64,000 bases of DNA from Accumulibacter jenkinsii (GCA_036625225.1 JAZKUF010000005.1:62001-126000); one strand, 5' to 3'; counted from the first letter of the stretch, positions 53,594-62,804 are shown. Made by a program: numbers and translations. Notes: a model not told the origin generated them from the letters alone.

Positions 53594-54190
53594 CTATTTC
53601 TTGCTGCCGGTCTGTTCTGCCAACGCATGGATCTTGTGCTGATGGTCTTTCAGCGTCGGCAGCGTCTTCTCGGCAAACCGCTTCAGGTCGTCATTGCCGG
53701 CCTTGGCGACATACTTCTCGAATTTTTTCACGGTCTGGTCGTGATCCTTGACCTGCGACTCCACGTACTTGTGGTCGAAGTCGGTGCCGCTTTCCTTGCT
53801 CAATTTGTCGATCTCGCGCTTGTGTCTGGAGTCCACTGCGGTGGGCAGCGAAATGCCGTGAGCGCTTGCGATCTGCTTCAGTTCCGCGTTGGCCGCCGAA
53901 TGCTCATTGACCATCTGCTGCGCAAATGCACGCACTTCGGCGGATTGTGCTTTCTGGGCAGCCAGCCGGCCGAGCTCGACCTCGGCCAGGCCACCCTCTG
54001 CCGCCTCGACAAGGAACTGCCGATCCGGCCTGTCCAGGGTGGCCGACCTGCGGCTGGCATCGGCGCTTGCGGGGCTCGCCTGTTCGGTCGGCGTTGCCAC
54101 CGGCGCATTGCCCTGCTGCGCCGTGACCCCCTGCGTCACAAGGAGCAGGGCGGCCGAGAAAAAAGGGAGGACAAGAGAGGTGGATTTCAT
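53594..54190 (-). CDS. DUF4142 periplasmic protein
   Basis: 198 residues with a signal peptide (MKSTSLVLPFFSAALLLVTQ) and a ferritin-like helical domain with the DUF4142 pattern (DRQFLVEAAEGGLAEVELGR, VRAFAQQMVNEHSAANAELK). Members are usually exported and tied to stress, with unknown biochemistry. The start follows CTGGAGAAACGCTC. It lies 45 bases after the next gene upstream and may share its promoter. Confidence 0.88.
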   Translation of the reverse strand: MKSTSLVLPFFSAALLLVTQGVTAQQGNAPVATPTEQASPASADASRRSATLDRPDRQFLVEAAEGGLAEVELGRLAAQKAQSAEVRAFAQQMVNEHSAANAELKQIASAHGISLPTAVDSRHKREIDKLSKESGTDFDHKYVESQVKDHDQTVKKFEKYVAKAGNDDLKRFAEKTLPTLKDHQHKIHALAEQTGSKK

Positions 54191-54235
54191 GAGCGTTTCT
54201 CCAGATGAAGTGAAGGTCAGGCGTCGAGGCAGGAT

Positions 54236-54727
54236 TTACTTCCCATCCGGTACAAATGACTTGCCGGATTGCCGGTCGGCGAGGTAACCGCCGGCCATCA
54301 GTCCGACCGCGAAGAGAACATAGACGACGGTCAGGCTGGCGGGCGACAGGCGTTGCTGAAAACCCGGCGTCAGGCGTTGCGGGACCAGCGCGAGATCAAC
54401 CACTGCCGCCACCGCTGTGGTCACCGTGGCATTGCGCAGCCGCTGCGGAAACGCGTGCCGGTCGTCACTCGGGAGCCTGGCCTGGACGAGGGCCCAGAAG
54501 CCGGACGAGAGGTGATGAATGAGCACGCCGCAGGCCGTGTAGCGCAGGCTGGCGCCATCCTGCCGCAGTGCCTGCTTGCCCCACAGCCAGTGACTCGGCG
54601 CATTGAGTGTCGCCCAGAGGGTGCCGTTTTCGCGCCGACCGAAGAAGGCGAGACCGGCCATCGAGGTCAGGCTGGCAAGGCTGCCGACGATGACGGCTTT
54701 CTTGAATGCTTGCTTCCAGGTTTTCAT
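54236..54727 (-). CDS. membrane protein of unknown function
   Basis: 163 residues. Hydrophobic segments are KKAVIVGSLASLTSMAGLAF at the N-terminus, YTACGVLIHHLSSGFWALVQ in the middle and ASLTVVYVLFAVGLMAGGYL near the end. The segment between, with WATLNAPSHWLWGKQALRQD, recalls uncharacterised YagU-like membrane proteins. The start follows GAGGTGC. A sigma-54-like element lies at 54794-54807. It probably forms an operon with the DUF4142 gene. Confidence 0.7.
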   Translation of the reverse strand: MKTWKQAFKKAVIVGSLASLTSMAGLAFFGRRENGTLWATLNAPSHWLWGKQALRQDGASLRYTACGVLIHHLSSGFWALVQARLPSDDRHAFPQRLRNATVTTAVAAVVDLALVPQRLTPGFQQRLSPASLTVVYVLFAVGLMAGGYLADRQSGKSFVPDGK

Positions 54728-54793
54728 ACGCACCTCGGGCAGAGGAAGAACGGTACTTGCTTGCGGAAAAGTTCACCGCCGCCCCAGGGCAGG

Positions 54794-54807
54794 GCAATTT
54801 CCGTTCC
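54794..54807 (-). promoter_or_regulatory. sigma-54 promoter candidate upstream of membrane protein gene
   Basis: Minus-strand GGAACGGAAATTGC has the -12 TTGC intact and one change in the -24 core (C to A). The start would be near 54782, 55 bases before the ATG at 54727. Confidence 0.4.
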
Positions 54808-54838
54808 CTCCCCGGTCGGGCGGCGATCGGAGAAGGCC

Positions 54839-56131
54839 ATGCGCATCCTGATTACCGGCGCCAGCGGTTTCATCGGCAGTCGACTGGCGCACGCCCTCGC
54901 CGGACACGGGCACGACCTCGTCTGCGCCCTGCGTGACCCCCGTCAGGCTGCTGCCCAGTCGCTGCCCGGCCGCGTGCTGCAGGCGGATCTGGCCCGCGCG
55001 CTCGATGCGGCCGACTGGCAGGCGCAGCTGCGTGGCGTCGAGCTTGTGGTGAACGCCGTCGGTATCCTGCGCGAGACCGCCGGCCAGCGCTTCGCGACCC
55101 TGCACACGGCCGGGCCTTGCGCCCTCTTCGCCGCCTGTGCGGCCAGCGGGGTCCGCCGGGTGGTGCAGATTTCGGCGCTCGGCGCCGATGCCGGCGCCCG
55201 CAGCCCTTACCATGCGAGCAAGAAGGCGGCCGACGACTTCCTGCTGCAGCTGCCGCTCGCGGCGGTGGTGGTGCAACCGTCGCTGGTCTATGGGCCGGGC
55301 GGCGCCAGCGCCCACCTGTTCACCGGGCTTGCCAGCCTGCCGCTGATCCCTTTGCCCGGCCGGGGAGCGCAGCAGCTGCAGCCGATCCACATCGACGACC
55401 TGGTGCCGGCGATCGTCGCCCTGATCGAGGGAGCCGGCGCGGGCGACGAATTCGTCGGCCAACGGGTGCCGCTGGTCGGCCCGCAGCCGCTGTCGCTGCG
55501 CCAGCTGCTCACCGCTCTGCGCACGGCGATGGCACTCGGGCCGGCGCGCTTCATGCCGGTGCCGTTGGCGCTGGTGCGATTCGGCGCGGTCCTCGGCAGC
55601 CGGCTGCCGGGCGCGCTGCTCGACCCGGAGACGCTGGCCATGCTGGAACGTGGCAATACCGCTTCGGCCGCCGCCACCTGCCGGCTGCTCGGGCATTCGC
55701 CGCGCCCGGCAAGCGCTTTCATTGCCCCGTCAGAGGCCGGGGAAAGCCGTTCACGAGCGTTGCTGGCCTGGCTGCTGCCGGTGCTGCGCGGCAGCGTGGC
55801 GGCGGTCTGGATAATCACCGGAATCGTCTCGCTGGGTCTCTATCCGGTCGCCGACAGCCATGCCCTGCTCGTCCGCGTCGGCGTCAGCCCCGCTCTCGCG
55901 CCGCTCATTCGCCAGGGCGCCGCCCTGCTCGATCTGCTGCTCGGTGTCGGCACGCTGGTCTTGCGCCGCCGACGCTGGCTGTGGTGGGCGCAGATCGCCC
56001 TGATCGTCGTCTACACCCTGATCATCACGATTCGTCTGCCCGAATTCTGGCTGCACCCCTTCGGGCCGATGCTCAAGAATCTGCCGCTACTCGCCGTGCT
56101 CGGGTTGCTGCTCGCTTTCGAGAAACGCTAG
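54839..56131 (+). CDS. NAD-dependent epimerase fused to DoxX-like membrane domain
   Basis: 430 residues. The N-terminal half is an extended SDR with MRILITGASGFIGSRLAHAL, SPYHASKKAADDFLL (catalytic Tyr/Lys region) and VVQPSLVYGPGGASAHLF. The C-terminal part has four hydrophobic helices (LLAWLLPVLRGSVAAVWIIT; ALAPLIRQGAALLDLLLGVG; RWLWWAQIALIVVYTLIITI; LKNLPLLAVLGLLLAFEKR), as in DoxX-like proteins. The combination is known in bacteria and may reduce a membrane-associated substrate. The ATG at 54839 follows CGGAGAAGGCC. The next gene abuts directly. Confidence 0.87.
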   Translation: MRILITGASGFIGSRLAHALAGHGHDLVCALRDPRQAAAQSLPGRVLQADLARALDAADWQAQLRGVELVVNAVGILRETAGQRFATLHTAGPCALFAACAASGVRRVVQISALGADAGARSPYHASKKAADDFLLQLPLAAVVVQPSLVYGPGGASAHLFTGLASLPLIPLPGRGAQQLQPIHIDDLVPAIVALIEGAGAGDEFVGQRVPLVGPQPLSLRQLLTALRTAMALGPARFMPVPLALVRFGAVLGSRLPGALLDPETLAMLERGNTASAAATCRLLGHSPRPASAFIAPSEAGESRSRALLAWLLPVLRGSVAAVWIITGIVSLGLYPVADSHALLVRVGVSPALAPLIRQGAALLDLLLGVGTLVLRRRRWLWWAQIALIVVYTLIITIRLPEFWLHPFGPMLKNLPLLAVLGLLLAFEKR

Positions 56132-56596
56132 ATGGAATACGAACTGGTCAAATGGCTGCACATCGTGTCATCGACGCTGCTCTTCGGCACCGGCATCGGC
56201 TCGGCCTATTACCTGCTTTTCGTCAGCCTCGACGGCGACCCGCGGGTGGTGGCGGTGGTCGCCCGTTACGTCGTTCGCGCCGATTGGTGCTTCACCGCAA
56301 CGACGATCGTCTTGCAGCCGCTGAGTGGCTTCTACCTCATCCATCTGGCGGCTTACCCGATCGACAGCCGCTGGCTTGCCGGATCGTTGCTGCTCTACGT
56401 CCTGGCCGTGAGCTGCTGGCTGCCGGTGGTCGGCATGCAGATGAAGATGCGCGACCTTGCGCAGCAGGCGGTGGCGCACGAGCAGCCGCTGCCGAAGGTC
56501 TACTGGCACTATCTGGCGTACTGGACCGTTCTGGGCAGCATCGCTTTTTTTGCCTTCATGGCGATTTTCGGGCTGATGGTCATCAAGCCGGTGTAA
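56132..56596 (+). CDS. DUF2269 integral membrane protein
   Basis: 154 residues with four membrane helices. The conserved DUF2269 beginning is VKWLHIVSSTLLFGTGIGSA followed by YYLL. Other helices include TATTIVLQPLSGFYLIHLAA, SLLLYVLAVSCWLPVVGMQM and TVLGSIAFFAFMAIFGLMVI. Function unknown. It starts on the first base after the stop of the epimerase-DoxX gene and is surely co-transcribed, so the two membrane products may work together. Confidence 0.88.
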   Translation: MEYELVKWLHIVSSTLLFGTGIGSAYYLLFVSLDGDPRVVAVVARYVVRADWCFTATTIVLQPLSGFYLIHLAAYPIDSRWLAGSLLLYVLAVSCWLPVVGMQMKMRDLAQQAVAHEQPLPKVYWHYLAYWTVLGSIAFFAFMAIFGLMVIKPV

Positions 56597-56665
56597 GTCG
56601 GCAGATGCGACAGGCTTGGCGCGACCGCGCAGCACGACCCGCTTCGCGCCAGGCCCTTGCCGCGC

Positions 56666-57073
56666 TCAGGAACTGGCAAGGCCGCGCTGCAGCGCCTGGA
56701 GGGCCTTGCGTTCGTCGTTGATTTCGTCGGCAGTGCGTACTCCCAGCCGTCGAAAAACCGGCAGCGGCGGGCACCAGCCCTGCAACGCGTGCTGCAGCAG
56801 AAAGCCTGCCACCCCGGACGAAAGCCACAGCCATTTGCGGTTGCGCGTCACCCCGAGGAAAGTGCCGAGGAGGATCAACGACGAGGCGCCGGTCTCGAGG
56901 CAGCGTTCGATGTCCCATTCGCGATCGAGCGCCCGCAAGCGGTCCTCGATCGCCGGTGCACCCTGCTCGGCGAGACGACACACCCGCGCGGCGGTCCCGC
57001 ACCGGATCCGCTGGTTGATGTCGGGATCGGTGTGGGCGGTGACCCGGGTCGCGGTCGAGGTCAATAAAGCCAT
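56666..57073 (-). CDS. DUF2892 (YgaP membrane domain-like) protein
   Basis: 135 residues. The C-terminal half carries the DUF2892 pattern: GASSLILLGTFLGVTRNRKW, LWLSSGVAGFLLQHALQGWC, PPLPVFRRLGVRTADEINDE. The N-terminus has a helical region (TDPDINQRIRCGTAARV). Such domains form a small two-helix membrane module, sometimes linked to rhodanese or sulfide chemistry. It ends the catalase-led minus-strand run. Confidence 0.8.
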   Translation of the reverse strand: MALLTSTATRVTAHTDPDINQRIRCGTAARVCRLAEQGAPAIEDRLRALDREWDIERCLETGASSLILLGTFLGVTRNRKWLWLSSGVAGFLLQHALQGWCPPLPVFRRLGVRTADEINDERKALQALQRGLASS

Positions 57074-57104
57074 GGCAGTTCCTTTCCAGAGGATGAAAGA
57101 GGCG

Positions 57105-57614
57105 TCAGCGAGGCAGCGACCTGGCTTTGCCCGCGTGCGCCAGCTGCGCCTGCCAGACCAGCCCGCCGCCGATGCCGATCAGCAGCAGGCCGGAGAGCAG
57201 AAAGGCGAGGTCGGCGGGAAACGGATTGGCCGCCGCATCGACGACATGGTGGAGAACGAGCAGATGGTGGTTGATGACCCCCTCGACGAGGTTGAAGGTT
57301 CCCCAGCCGATCAGAGAGAAGCCGCACAGGGCGCGCCCCGACCAGACGACGCTCGCGTTGCGGCCGGCGCGAAAGAGCAGCAGCACGCCGAGAACGGTCA
57401 TCCCCCAGACGCCGGCGTGAAAGATGCCGTCCCAGAACATGTTCACCTTGAGGTCCACCACATTGTTCGTCGGCAGGATCGCTGACAGCATGTTGTGCAG
57501 CTGCAGGATCTGGTGCAAGACAATCCCGTCGACGAAACCGCCGAGCCCGGCACCGAGCAGCAGCCCGGCGGCAGCGAGGGGTCGCCAGCGCTGCCGGGAC
57601 ACGGCTTCAGTCAT
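57105..57614 (-). CDS. DUF2243 membrane protein
   Basis: 169 residues with four membrane segments. The family hallmark is LLLGAGLGGFVDGIVLHQIL, then DLKVNMFWDGIFHAGVWGMT and IGWGTFNLVEGVINHHLLVL, with the conserved histidines HQ and HH likely to bind metal or heme. Function is not established. It overlaps the upstream 76-residue gene by 8 bp and lies in the catalase operon. Confidence 0.88.
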   Translation of the reverse strand: MTEAVSRQRWRPLAAAGLLLGAGLGGFVDGIVLHQILQLHNMLSAILPTNNVVDLKVNMFWDGIFHAGVWGMTVLGVLLLFRAGRNASVVWSGRALCGFSLIGWGTFNLVEGVINHHLLVLHHVVDAAANPFPADLAFLLSGLLLIGIGGGLVWQAQLAHAGKARSLPR

Positions 57615-57837
57615 GGGGTTCTCCCGGCTCGCCGTGCACCGCGAGCGCGAGGGCGAGGAGCAGGAGAATCGGCGGCGCCAGCAGGGCGAGCTGCTGCCAG
57701 AAACCGTCGTGCAGGATTTGCCAGACAACCAGCGGCCGGCACGGTGTGCAGGCGTGTGCGGGGGCGCCGAGGAACAGGAGGGCGCCCGCTTCGGCGAGAC
57801 GGAACCGGCTTGCGCGAGCGGGCGGGAAGCGGAACAT
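57607..57837 (-). CDS. small membrane protein of catalase operon
   Basis: 76 residues. It begins with a possible signal region (MFRFPPARASRFRLAEAGAL), has a CTPC motif (AHACTPCRPLVVWQILHDGF) and ends in one transmembrane helix (LALLAPPILLLLALALAVHG). It overlaps the DUF2243 start by 8 bp and begins 4 bases before the end of the catalase gene region, so translational coupling supports it being real. The CxxC may act in redox or metal binding. Confidence 0.65.
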   Translation of the reverse strand: MFRFPPARASRFRLAEAGALLFLGAPAHACTPCRPLVVWQILHDGFWQQLALLAPPILLLLALALAVHGEPGEPHD

Positions 57838-57840
57838 CTC

Positions 57841-60333
57841 TCAGACCGCCGGGGGATCTTCCTCGCGCTCGAAGTGGCGGTGTCGGGCGAGCGCCGCGAT
57901 GAACGCTTCGATGGCCTCGGCAAGCGCCGCCGGATCGTCGTTCACGATGACGCCCGCCGGCGTCTTTCCGGTCTGGCTGGAAAGCGTCAGACCGAGCGCC
58001 TGCCGGAGGGTATCGACCTGCCCGATGACCAGCAAGGGTTTGCAGTGGCGAAACTGGTCGCGGATGAACTCCAGCACCTGACCGCTGCCGATCGCCTGCC
58101 CCGCTGCCAGGGGGTGGCCGAAGATTACGGCTGCATCCCAGAGGACGGAAGGCATCGCTTCGAGGGTCGTCTCGACCTCGATCAGTTCACCGTTCGCGGC
58201 CGCCAGTTGGCCGAGACGCAGGCTGAGCACGCGCGGCGCGACGCCGACCTTGACCAGGGCGCTCTGCGTGGCCCGCAGCATCCCGCCATCGACGCCAGCG
58301 ACGGCGAGCAGGGCGACCCGGCGGCCGCGCAGCGCGCCGTCGCCGGGTCGCGCGAAAAGTGACAGCGCAGCCGACGTGCTGACCTCGCTCTCGCCAGCAA
58401 AGCGGACCAGGGGCGGCTGCGAAGCCGGCAGTTCGATGCCGATGCCGCCGGCGACGGCAGCGGCCAGCGCCTCATCGACGTTGCGCAGGAGCGAGACGAC
58501 GCGCTCGCGAACGGCGGCCACCGTACAGCGCGACAGCTCGAAGCGGAAGGCCGCGATCAGGTGCCGTTGCTCGACCGGCGACTGGCTGCGGTAGAAGAGC
58601 GTCGCCTGGGAAAAGTGGTCGGCAAACTTTTCCGGTTTGCCACGCACCTTGCTGTCGTTCATGGTTTCCCGGACCGACATGAAACCGGCCGGGCCGGCCT
58701 GGAAAGGACAACCGCCGGCGAGCGAGTTCGGCTCGTAGCTGACGCGGCCGCGCGCGATCGCCTGCCGGTGCATCCCGTCGCGCTGGTTGTTATGGACCTC
58801 GGCGAGCGGCGAGTTGATCGGAAGCTCGTGGAAATTGGGGCCGCCCAAACGGGAAAGCTGGGTGTCCAGGTAGCTGTGGATGCGGCCCTGGAGCAAGGGA
58901 TCATTGCTGAAGTCGATTCCGGGAACCACGTGCGCGACGCAAAACGCGACCTGCTCGGTCTCGGCGAAGAAATTGTCCGGGTTACGGTCGAGGACCAGGC
59001 GGCCCACCTTGCGCAGCGGCGCCAGTTCCTCGGGGACCAGCTTGGTCGGATCGAGGACGTCGAAGGGGAAATGTTCGGCCTGTTCTTCGCTGAAGGTCTG
59101 CAAGGCCAGCTCATATTCGGGGTAGATGCCCGCTTCGATGGCCTCCCAGAGATCGCGGCGGTGAAAATCCGGATCGGCGCCGGCGATCTTGACCGCTTCA
59201 TCCCAGCACAGCGAATGCGTGCCGGCGACCGGCAGCCAGTGGAACTTGACGAACACCGATTGCCCCGCTGCATTGACCAGACGATAGGTATTGACGCCGA
59301 AGCCCTGCATCGTCCGGTAACTGCGCGGAATGCCGCGATCGCTCATCACCCACAGGGTATGGTGGATCGACTCGGGCATCAGCGAAATGAAGTCCCAGAA
59401 GGTGTCGTGCGCACTGCTCGCCTGCGGCATCTGGTGATGCGGTTCGGGCTTGACCGCGTGCACCACGTCGGGAAACTTCATCGCGTCCTGGATGAAGAAG
59501 ACCGGGATGTTGTTGCCGACCAGATCCCAGTTGCCGTCGCGCGTATAGAACTTGACCGCGAAGCCGCGCGTGTCGCGGACGGTGTCGGCCGATCCGCGCT
59601 CGCCGGCGACGGTCGAGAAACGCACGAAAACCGGCGTCTGTTTGCCGGCTTCCGAGAAAAGATCGGCCCGGGTCAGCGCGGTGAGCGCCTGATGGCATTC
59701 GAAATAGCCATGCGCGCCGGAACCGCGCGCATGGACGACGCGCTCGGGAATCCGTTCGTGGTCGAAGTGGGTGATCTTCTCGCGCAGGATGAAGTCTTCG
59801 AGCAGGGTCGGCCCGCGCAGGCCGGCCTTCAGCGAGTTCTGGTTGTCGGCCACCGGCACCCCCTGGTTGGTGGTGATCGCGCGGCCGGCCGAATCGACGC
59901 GCACGCGGTCAAGACTGCCCTGGTTGTGGTTGGTGGCGCAGGGCGGCATCCCCTCGCCGACCTTGTCCGAGACCACCTCCTCCTGGACGGTGCTGGCGGT
60001 CACCACGTCGTCCGCCGGCACGATCGCCTGTCCGGTCGGCGGCTCGCCGTCACCGAACTCGCCGGGCTTGGCGAGGTTGGACGGCATCGCCGCAGCCAGC
60101 CTCTGGCTTCCCAGCTTCTGGGTCAGCAACTGCGCGAGCGAAGGGTCGTCAGGCAACAGCACGCCCTCCTCGCGGGGAGCGTGCGCCGGACCGGAGACCG
60201 TGCTCGTCAGTGACCCCAGGAGATCGGCCAGCAGGGGTTCCTCGGGCAGTTCTGCCGAAGTCCGTGTAATTTTTTCAGGCACGGTTTTACCGCTGAGGTC
60301 CGGGCTGCTCGATCGGGATGGCTTTCTGGACAT
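57841..60333 (-). CDS. katE: large-subunit catalase (HPII type)
   Basis: An 830-residue monofunctional heme catalase of the large-subunit clade. The distal His lies in RIPERVVHARGSGAHGYFEC, the Asn in TRDGNWDLVGNNIPVFFIQD, and the proximal heme-ligand Tyr in GRIHSYLDTQLSRLGGPNFH. The C-terminal 150 residues form the class-I-amidotransferase-like domain (RRVALLAVAGVDGGMLRATQ). The N-terminus carries a 100-residue extension with repeated acidic/Pro segments. The start follows TGCGAGGATACC. It breaks down hydrogen peroxide and leads an operon with three small membrane proteins. Confidence 0.94.
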   Translation of the reverse strand: MSRKPSRSSSPDLSGKTVPEKITRTSAELPEEPLLADLLGSLTSTVSGPAHAPREEGVLLPDDPSLAQLLTQKLGSQRLAAAMPSNLAKPGEFGDGEPPTGQAIVPADDVVTASTVQEEVVSDKVGEGMPPCATNHNQGSLDRVRVDSAGRAITTNQGVPVADNQNSLKAGLRGPTLLEDFILREKITHFDHERIPERVVHARGSGAHGYFECHQALTALTRADLFSEAGKQTPVFVRFSTVAGERGSADTVRDTRGFAVKFYTRDGNWDLVGNNIPVFFIQDAMKFPDVVHAVKPEPHHQMPQASSAHDTFWDFISLMPESIHHTLWVMSDRGIPRSYRTMQGFGVNTYRLVNAAGQSVFVKFHWLPVAGTHSLCWDEAVKIAGADPDFHRRDLWEAIEAGIYPEYELALQTFSEEQAEHFPFDVLDPTKLVPEELAPLRKVGRLVLDRNPDNFFAETEQVAFCVAHVVPGIDFSNDPLLQGRIHSYLDTQLSRLGGPNFHELPINSPLAEVHNNQRDGMHRQAIARGRVSYEPNSLAGGCPFQAGPAGFMSVRETMNDSKVRGKPEKFADHFSQATLFYRSQSPVEQRHLIAAFRFELSRCTVAAVRERVVSLLRNVDEALAAAVAGGIGIELPASQPPLVRFAGESEVSTSAALSLFARPGDGALRGRRVALLAVAGVDGGMLRATQSALVKVGVAPRVLSLRLGQLAAANGELIEVETTLEAMPSVLWDAAVIFGHPLAAGQAIGSGQVLEFIRDQFRHCKPLLVIGQVDTLRQALGLTLSSQTGKTPAGVIVNDDPAALAEAIEAFIAALARHRHFEREEDPPAV

Positions 60334-60406
60334 GGTATCCTCGCAGGAAATGACTGGATCTGCCGCGCGGCAGAAGGAATGAACAAGCGCCCAGGCGGCG
60401 CGCCAC

Positions 60407-60421
60407 TGGAACGGAATCTGC
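60407..60421 (+). promoter_or_regulatory. sigma-54 promoter candidate upstream of the 85-residue gene
   Basis: TGGAACGGAATCTGC, followed by T, has the GG/GC doublets at the right spacing, with two core changes. The start would be near 60433, 47 bases before the ATG at 60480. Confidence 0.4.
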
Positions 60422-60479
60422 TGTGGTTTCGGCAGAGCATCCTGATCCCGCCTGCCGGGTTCTTTTGAGGAGAGCCATC

Positions 60480-60737
60480 ATGACCCATACCTGCAGCAGC
60501 CAGACTGATCTCCAGGAACTGATCGGCAGCGAAGTCTGGGAAGGACAACAGCTCCTCTTCCACGACGGCCCGCTGGTGCAGGCGATGAGAGAAGGGGACG
60601 AACTGATCCTTGAAAACAGCCGCGCCCTCTCCGTCTTCACGATTGCCAAGCTGGCCTTCATGCGTGACAGCCTGTTCATCGATGACACGTCCGAGCTGAT
60701 CCAGCCGCACGCCGGTTTTCGCGTCACCCTGAAGTAG
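60480..60737 (+). CDS. conserved small protein of unknown function
   Basis: 85 residues starting MTHTCSSQTDLQELIGSEVW, with no signal peptide. The region GPLVQAMREGDELILENSRA with LFIDDTSELIQPHAGFRVTL looks like a small beta-rich fold. No family was recognised. The start follows TGAGGAGAGCCATC. It lies between the catalase and CYTH-CHAD genes. Confidence 0.65.
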   Translation: MTHTCSSQTDLQELIGSEVWEGQQLLFHDGPLVQAMREGDELILENSRALSVFTIAKLAFMRDSLFIDDTSELIQPHAGFRVTLK

Positions 60738-60739
60738 TT

Positions 60740-62233
60740 TCACCGCCACGGCGTTCTGGTGTCGAGGAAGCGATCCACCTTTTCCGGCAGCAGCTCCAGC
60801 AGCACCTCGTGGCGCGCCGCGAACCAGGCGCCGGCGACGCCATCGGCCTTGCCGACCCGCGTGAGCAAGGCTGCCGCTCCCTGCAGGTCATTCAGTTCAC
60901 CGAGCGCGTCCTGCAGCGCGGTGAGCTTTTGGTGGTAAGGCTTCAAACGCCGCGCCGGCAGGAAGCGAGCGAAGAACTCCAGCGCGTAGCGCAGTTTCTT
61001 GAAAGCGATGCGCATTTGATGACGCTGGCCGGCATCGAGTTCTCTCACCCGTGCCGCGAGGGCGGTGGCACGCCTGGCCTGACGTTTGAGACGACGCCGC
61101 GCGAAGTTCTTGAGGTCGCCCGCAGCCGGGACGTCGGGCGCCTTGTCGGGGGAGTCGACGAAGGGGGGCGCGAAGAGCGCCGCGCTGAAATCGAGCATCA
61201 GGCTGGCGTGGGCATCGTCCCTGATCACCGCGCGCAGCGTTTGCCGGCAGAGCGCCCGCTGATGCTCGCTGGCCCGGCTCAGCAACTGGATTTCGGCCTG
61301 TCCGGGAAGGGCAGCCGCCAGCGGCGGCAGCATCTGCGTGGCAAAAACATCCCAGTCGCGGGCTTTTCCCAGTTGCCGGCCGAGATCGCGCCAGATCGGC
61401 TGCCAGTGCTCGAGGAAGCTCGCCGGCAGCGCCGGCTTGAACAGCTGCAGCCCCGCGCGCAACCGGCGAAGAGCCACCCGCATCTGATGGAGGTACTCCG
61501 CATCGTCACTCTCCAGCAGCCTTTCCTGATTCTGCTGAAGCTGTTGCAGGCAAACCTGCGCCACGCAGACGAAGGCCTGGGCAATTGACTGGTCGGGGTC
61601 GAGCGCCGGCAGCGTGGCCTTGACCGGCGGCAGCGGCTTGTCGAGCCACAGCGCATAACCCCGCTCGTCCTTGGTCGTCGCCGCCGGCTGCAGCGGCAGC
61701 GTCTGCTGGAGTTCGCGCGCCAGTTCGAAGAGGGCCGCGGGCTCGCCTTGCCTGAGTTCCAGTTCAAGTTCACAAATCTTCGTTCGCCGTCCCTGACTTT
61801 CGATCATGCCACGATCGAGCGCCAGCTCGATCGCGGTCCTGGACGAGCCTCCGAACTGCCAGGTGACCCGGCTGTAATCGGTGGTGAAGAGGGGCTTGAG
61901 CTGCTGGCGGCAGTTCTTGAGCCGCTGCCGGACGGCTTTGTCATCGATCGCCGAGAAATCGAACTTTCCCTGCTCGATCGGTCCTTCCCACTCCCCGCGG
62001 TGGGCGAGACCACCGGCCATCGCATCTCCCGCCTTGACGGTCTGCAGGCAGCGCCTGCCGACCCGGCGCTGGCGAAGGGCGACGTGCGCCTCCTTGAGGG
62101 CCAGTTCGGGGGTGTCGAAATAAACATTGCAGAGGTGCTGCTGCCGCCGGCGACCCTGCAGCAGCGGATGCTTGAGCAAGCGCTTGACGGCGCGTGCGGG
62201 CACACTCAGCTTGAGTTCGATTTCCTCTACCAT
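60740..62233 (-). CDS. CYTH and CHAD domain protein
   Basis: 497 residues. The N-terminal CYTH domain (about 1-200) starts with the ExExK signature (EEIELKLSVPARAV) and binds triphosphates or polyphosphate. The C-terminal CHAD domain (about 215-490) has the repeated His/Arg-rich helices (EYLHQMRVALRRLRAGLQLF and GQRHQMRIAFKKLRYALEFF). CHAD domains bind polyphosphate granules, so the protein may hydrolyse or sense polyphosphate. That would suit a polyphosphate-accumulating host. Confidence 0.92.
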   Translation of the reverse strand: MVEEIELKLSVPARAVKRLLKHPLLQGRRRQQHLCNVYFDTPELALKEAHVALRQRRVGRRCLQTVKAGDAMAGGLAHRGEWEGPIEQGKFDFSAIDDKAVRQRLKNCRQQLKPLFTTDYSRVTWQFGGSSRTAIELALDRGMIESQGRRTKICELELELRQGEPAALFELARELQQTLPLQPAATTKDERGYALWLDKPLPPVKATLPALDPDQSIAQAFVCVAQVCLQQLQQNQERLLESDDAEYLHQMRVALRRLRAGLQLFKPALPASFLEHWQPIWRDLGRQLGKARDWDVFATQMLPPLAAALPGQAEIQLLSRASEHQRALCRQTLRAVIRDDAHASLMLDFSAALFAPPFVDSPDKAPDVPAAGDLKNFARRRLKRQARRATALAARVRELDAGQRHQMRIAFKKLRYALEFFARFLPARRLKPYHQKLTALQDALGELNDLQGAAALLTRVGKADGVAGAWFAARHEVLLELLPEKVDRFLDTRTPWR

Positions 62234-62339
62234 CTTTTTTCCCTTCTTCGCCTGCGCGGCGACGAATCGCCGCTTCAGCGCCGCCAGACTCGCTGGCGCC
62301 GATCTGGTCGCTGGCGTGGTCTCTGATTGAGTGGCTGGT

Positions 62340-62717
62340 TTAGTCGTTTTCCCGTCGCTCGTCGCCGCGCCGTTTCGCCGGCGGCGACAGCAGCCGGTCG
62401 ACCAGCATGCCGGCGATGATGCCCACCAGACCGATCATCGCCAGCGCTTTCCAGGGATTCTCGACGACGTACCCCTGCGTCACTGCGGCGGCCCCTTCGG
62501 CCTTGCTGGCGACCAGCGTCCGGGCGTGGTCGATCGAGTGTTTGGCCTTGGCGACGGTCTCCTGCAGTCGGTCCCGCGCCAGCTCCAGCTTGTGTGCCGA
62601 ATAGTCGGCCGTTGACTTGACGAGGTGTTCTGCCTCGCGGCCGAGCTTGCCGGCCACGGTGACGCCGTCCTGCGGCAGCGAACCATTGCCGGAGGAATGA
62701 TCGGAATCGGTTTGCAT
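62340..62717 (-). CDS. DUF883 / ElaB-YqjD-like membrane protein
   Basis: 125 residues. A long amphipathic helix region (KSTADYSAHKLELARDRLQE, AKAKHSIDHARTLVASKAEG) is followed by a C-terminal membrane segment (NPWKALAMIGLVGIIAGMLV), the typical ElaB/YqjD/DUF883 layout. Relatives in Escherichia coli attach ribosomes to the inner membrane in stationary phase. The N-terminal tail is acidic and short. Confidence 0.85.
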   Translation of the reverse strand: MQTDSDHSSGNGSLPQDGVTVAGKLGREAEHLVKSTADYSAHKLELARDRLQETVAKAKHSIDHARTLVASKAEGAAAVTQGYVVENPWKALAMIGLVGIIAGMLVDRLLSPPAKRRGDERREND

Positions 62718-62804
62718 GTCGTGCTCCTTGGTGATGGCGGGCGCTGGCGTGTCATTTACCCGGCGCGAACGGCTACCCCGATCGGCCCCGGTCGGCGTCA
62801 GTGC

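Noticed and set aside
58561..60213. 550-codon plus-strand frame across the catalase gene
   Set aside because: Shadow of katE; the catalase motifs on the minus strand are unambiguous.
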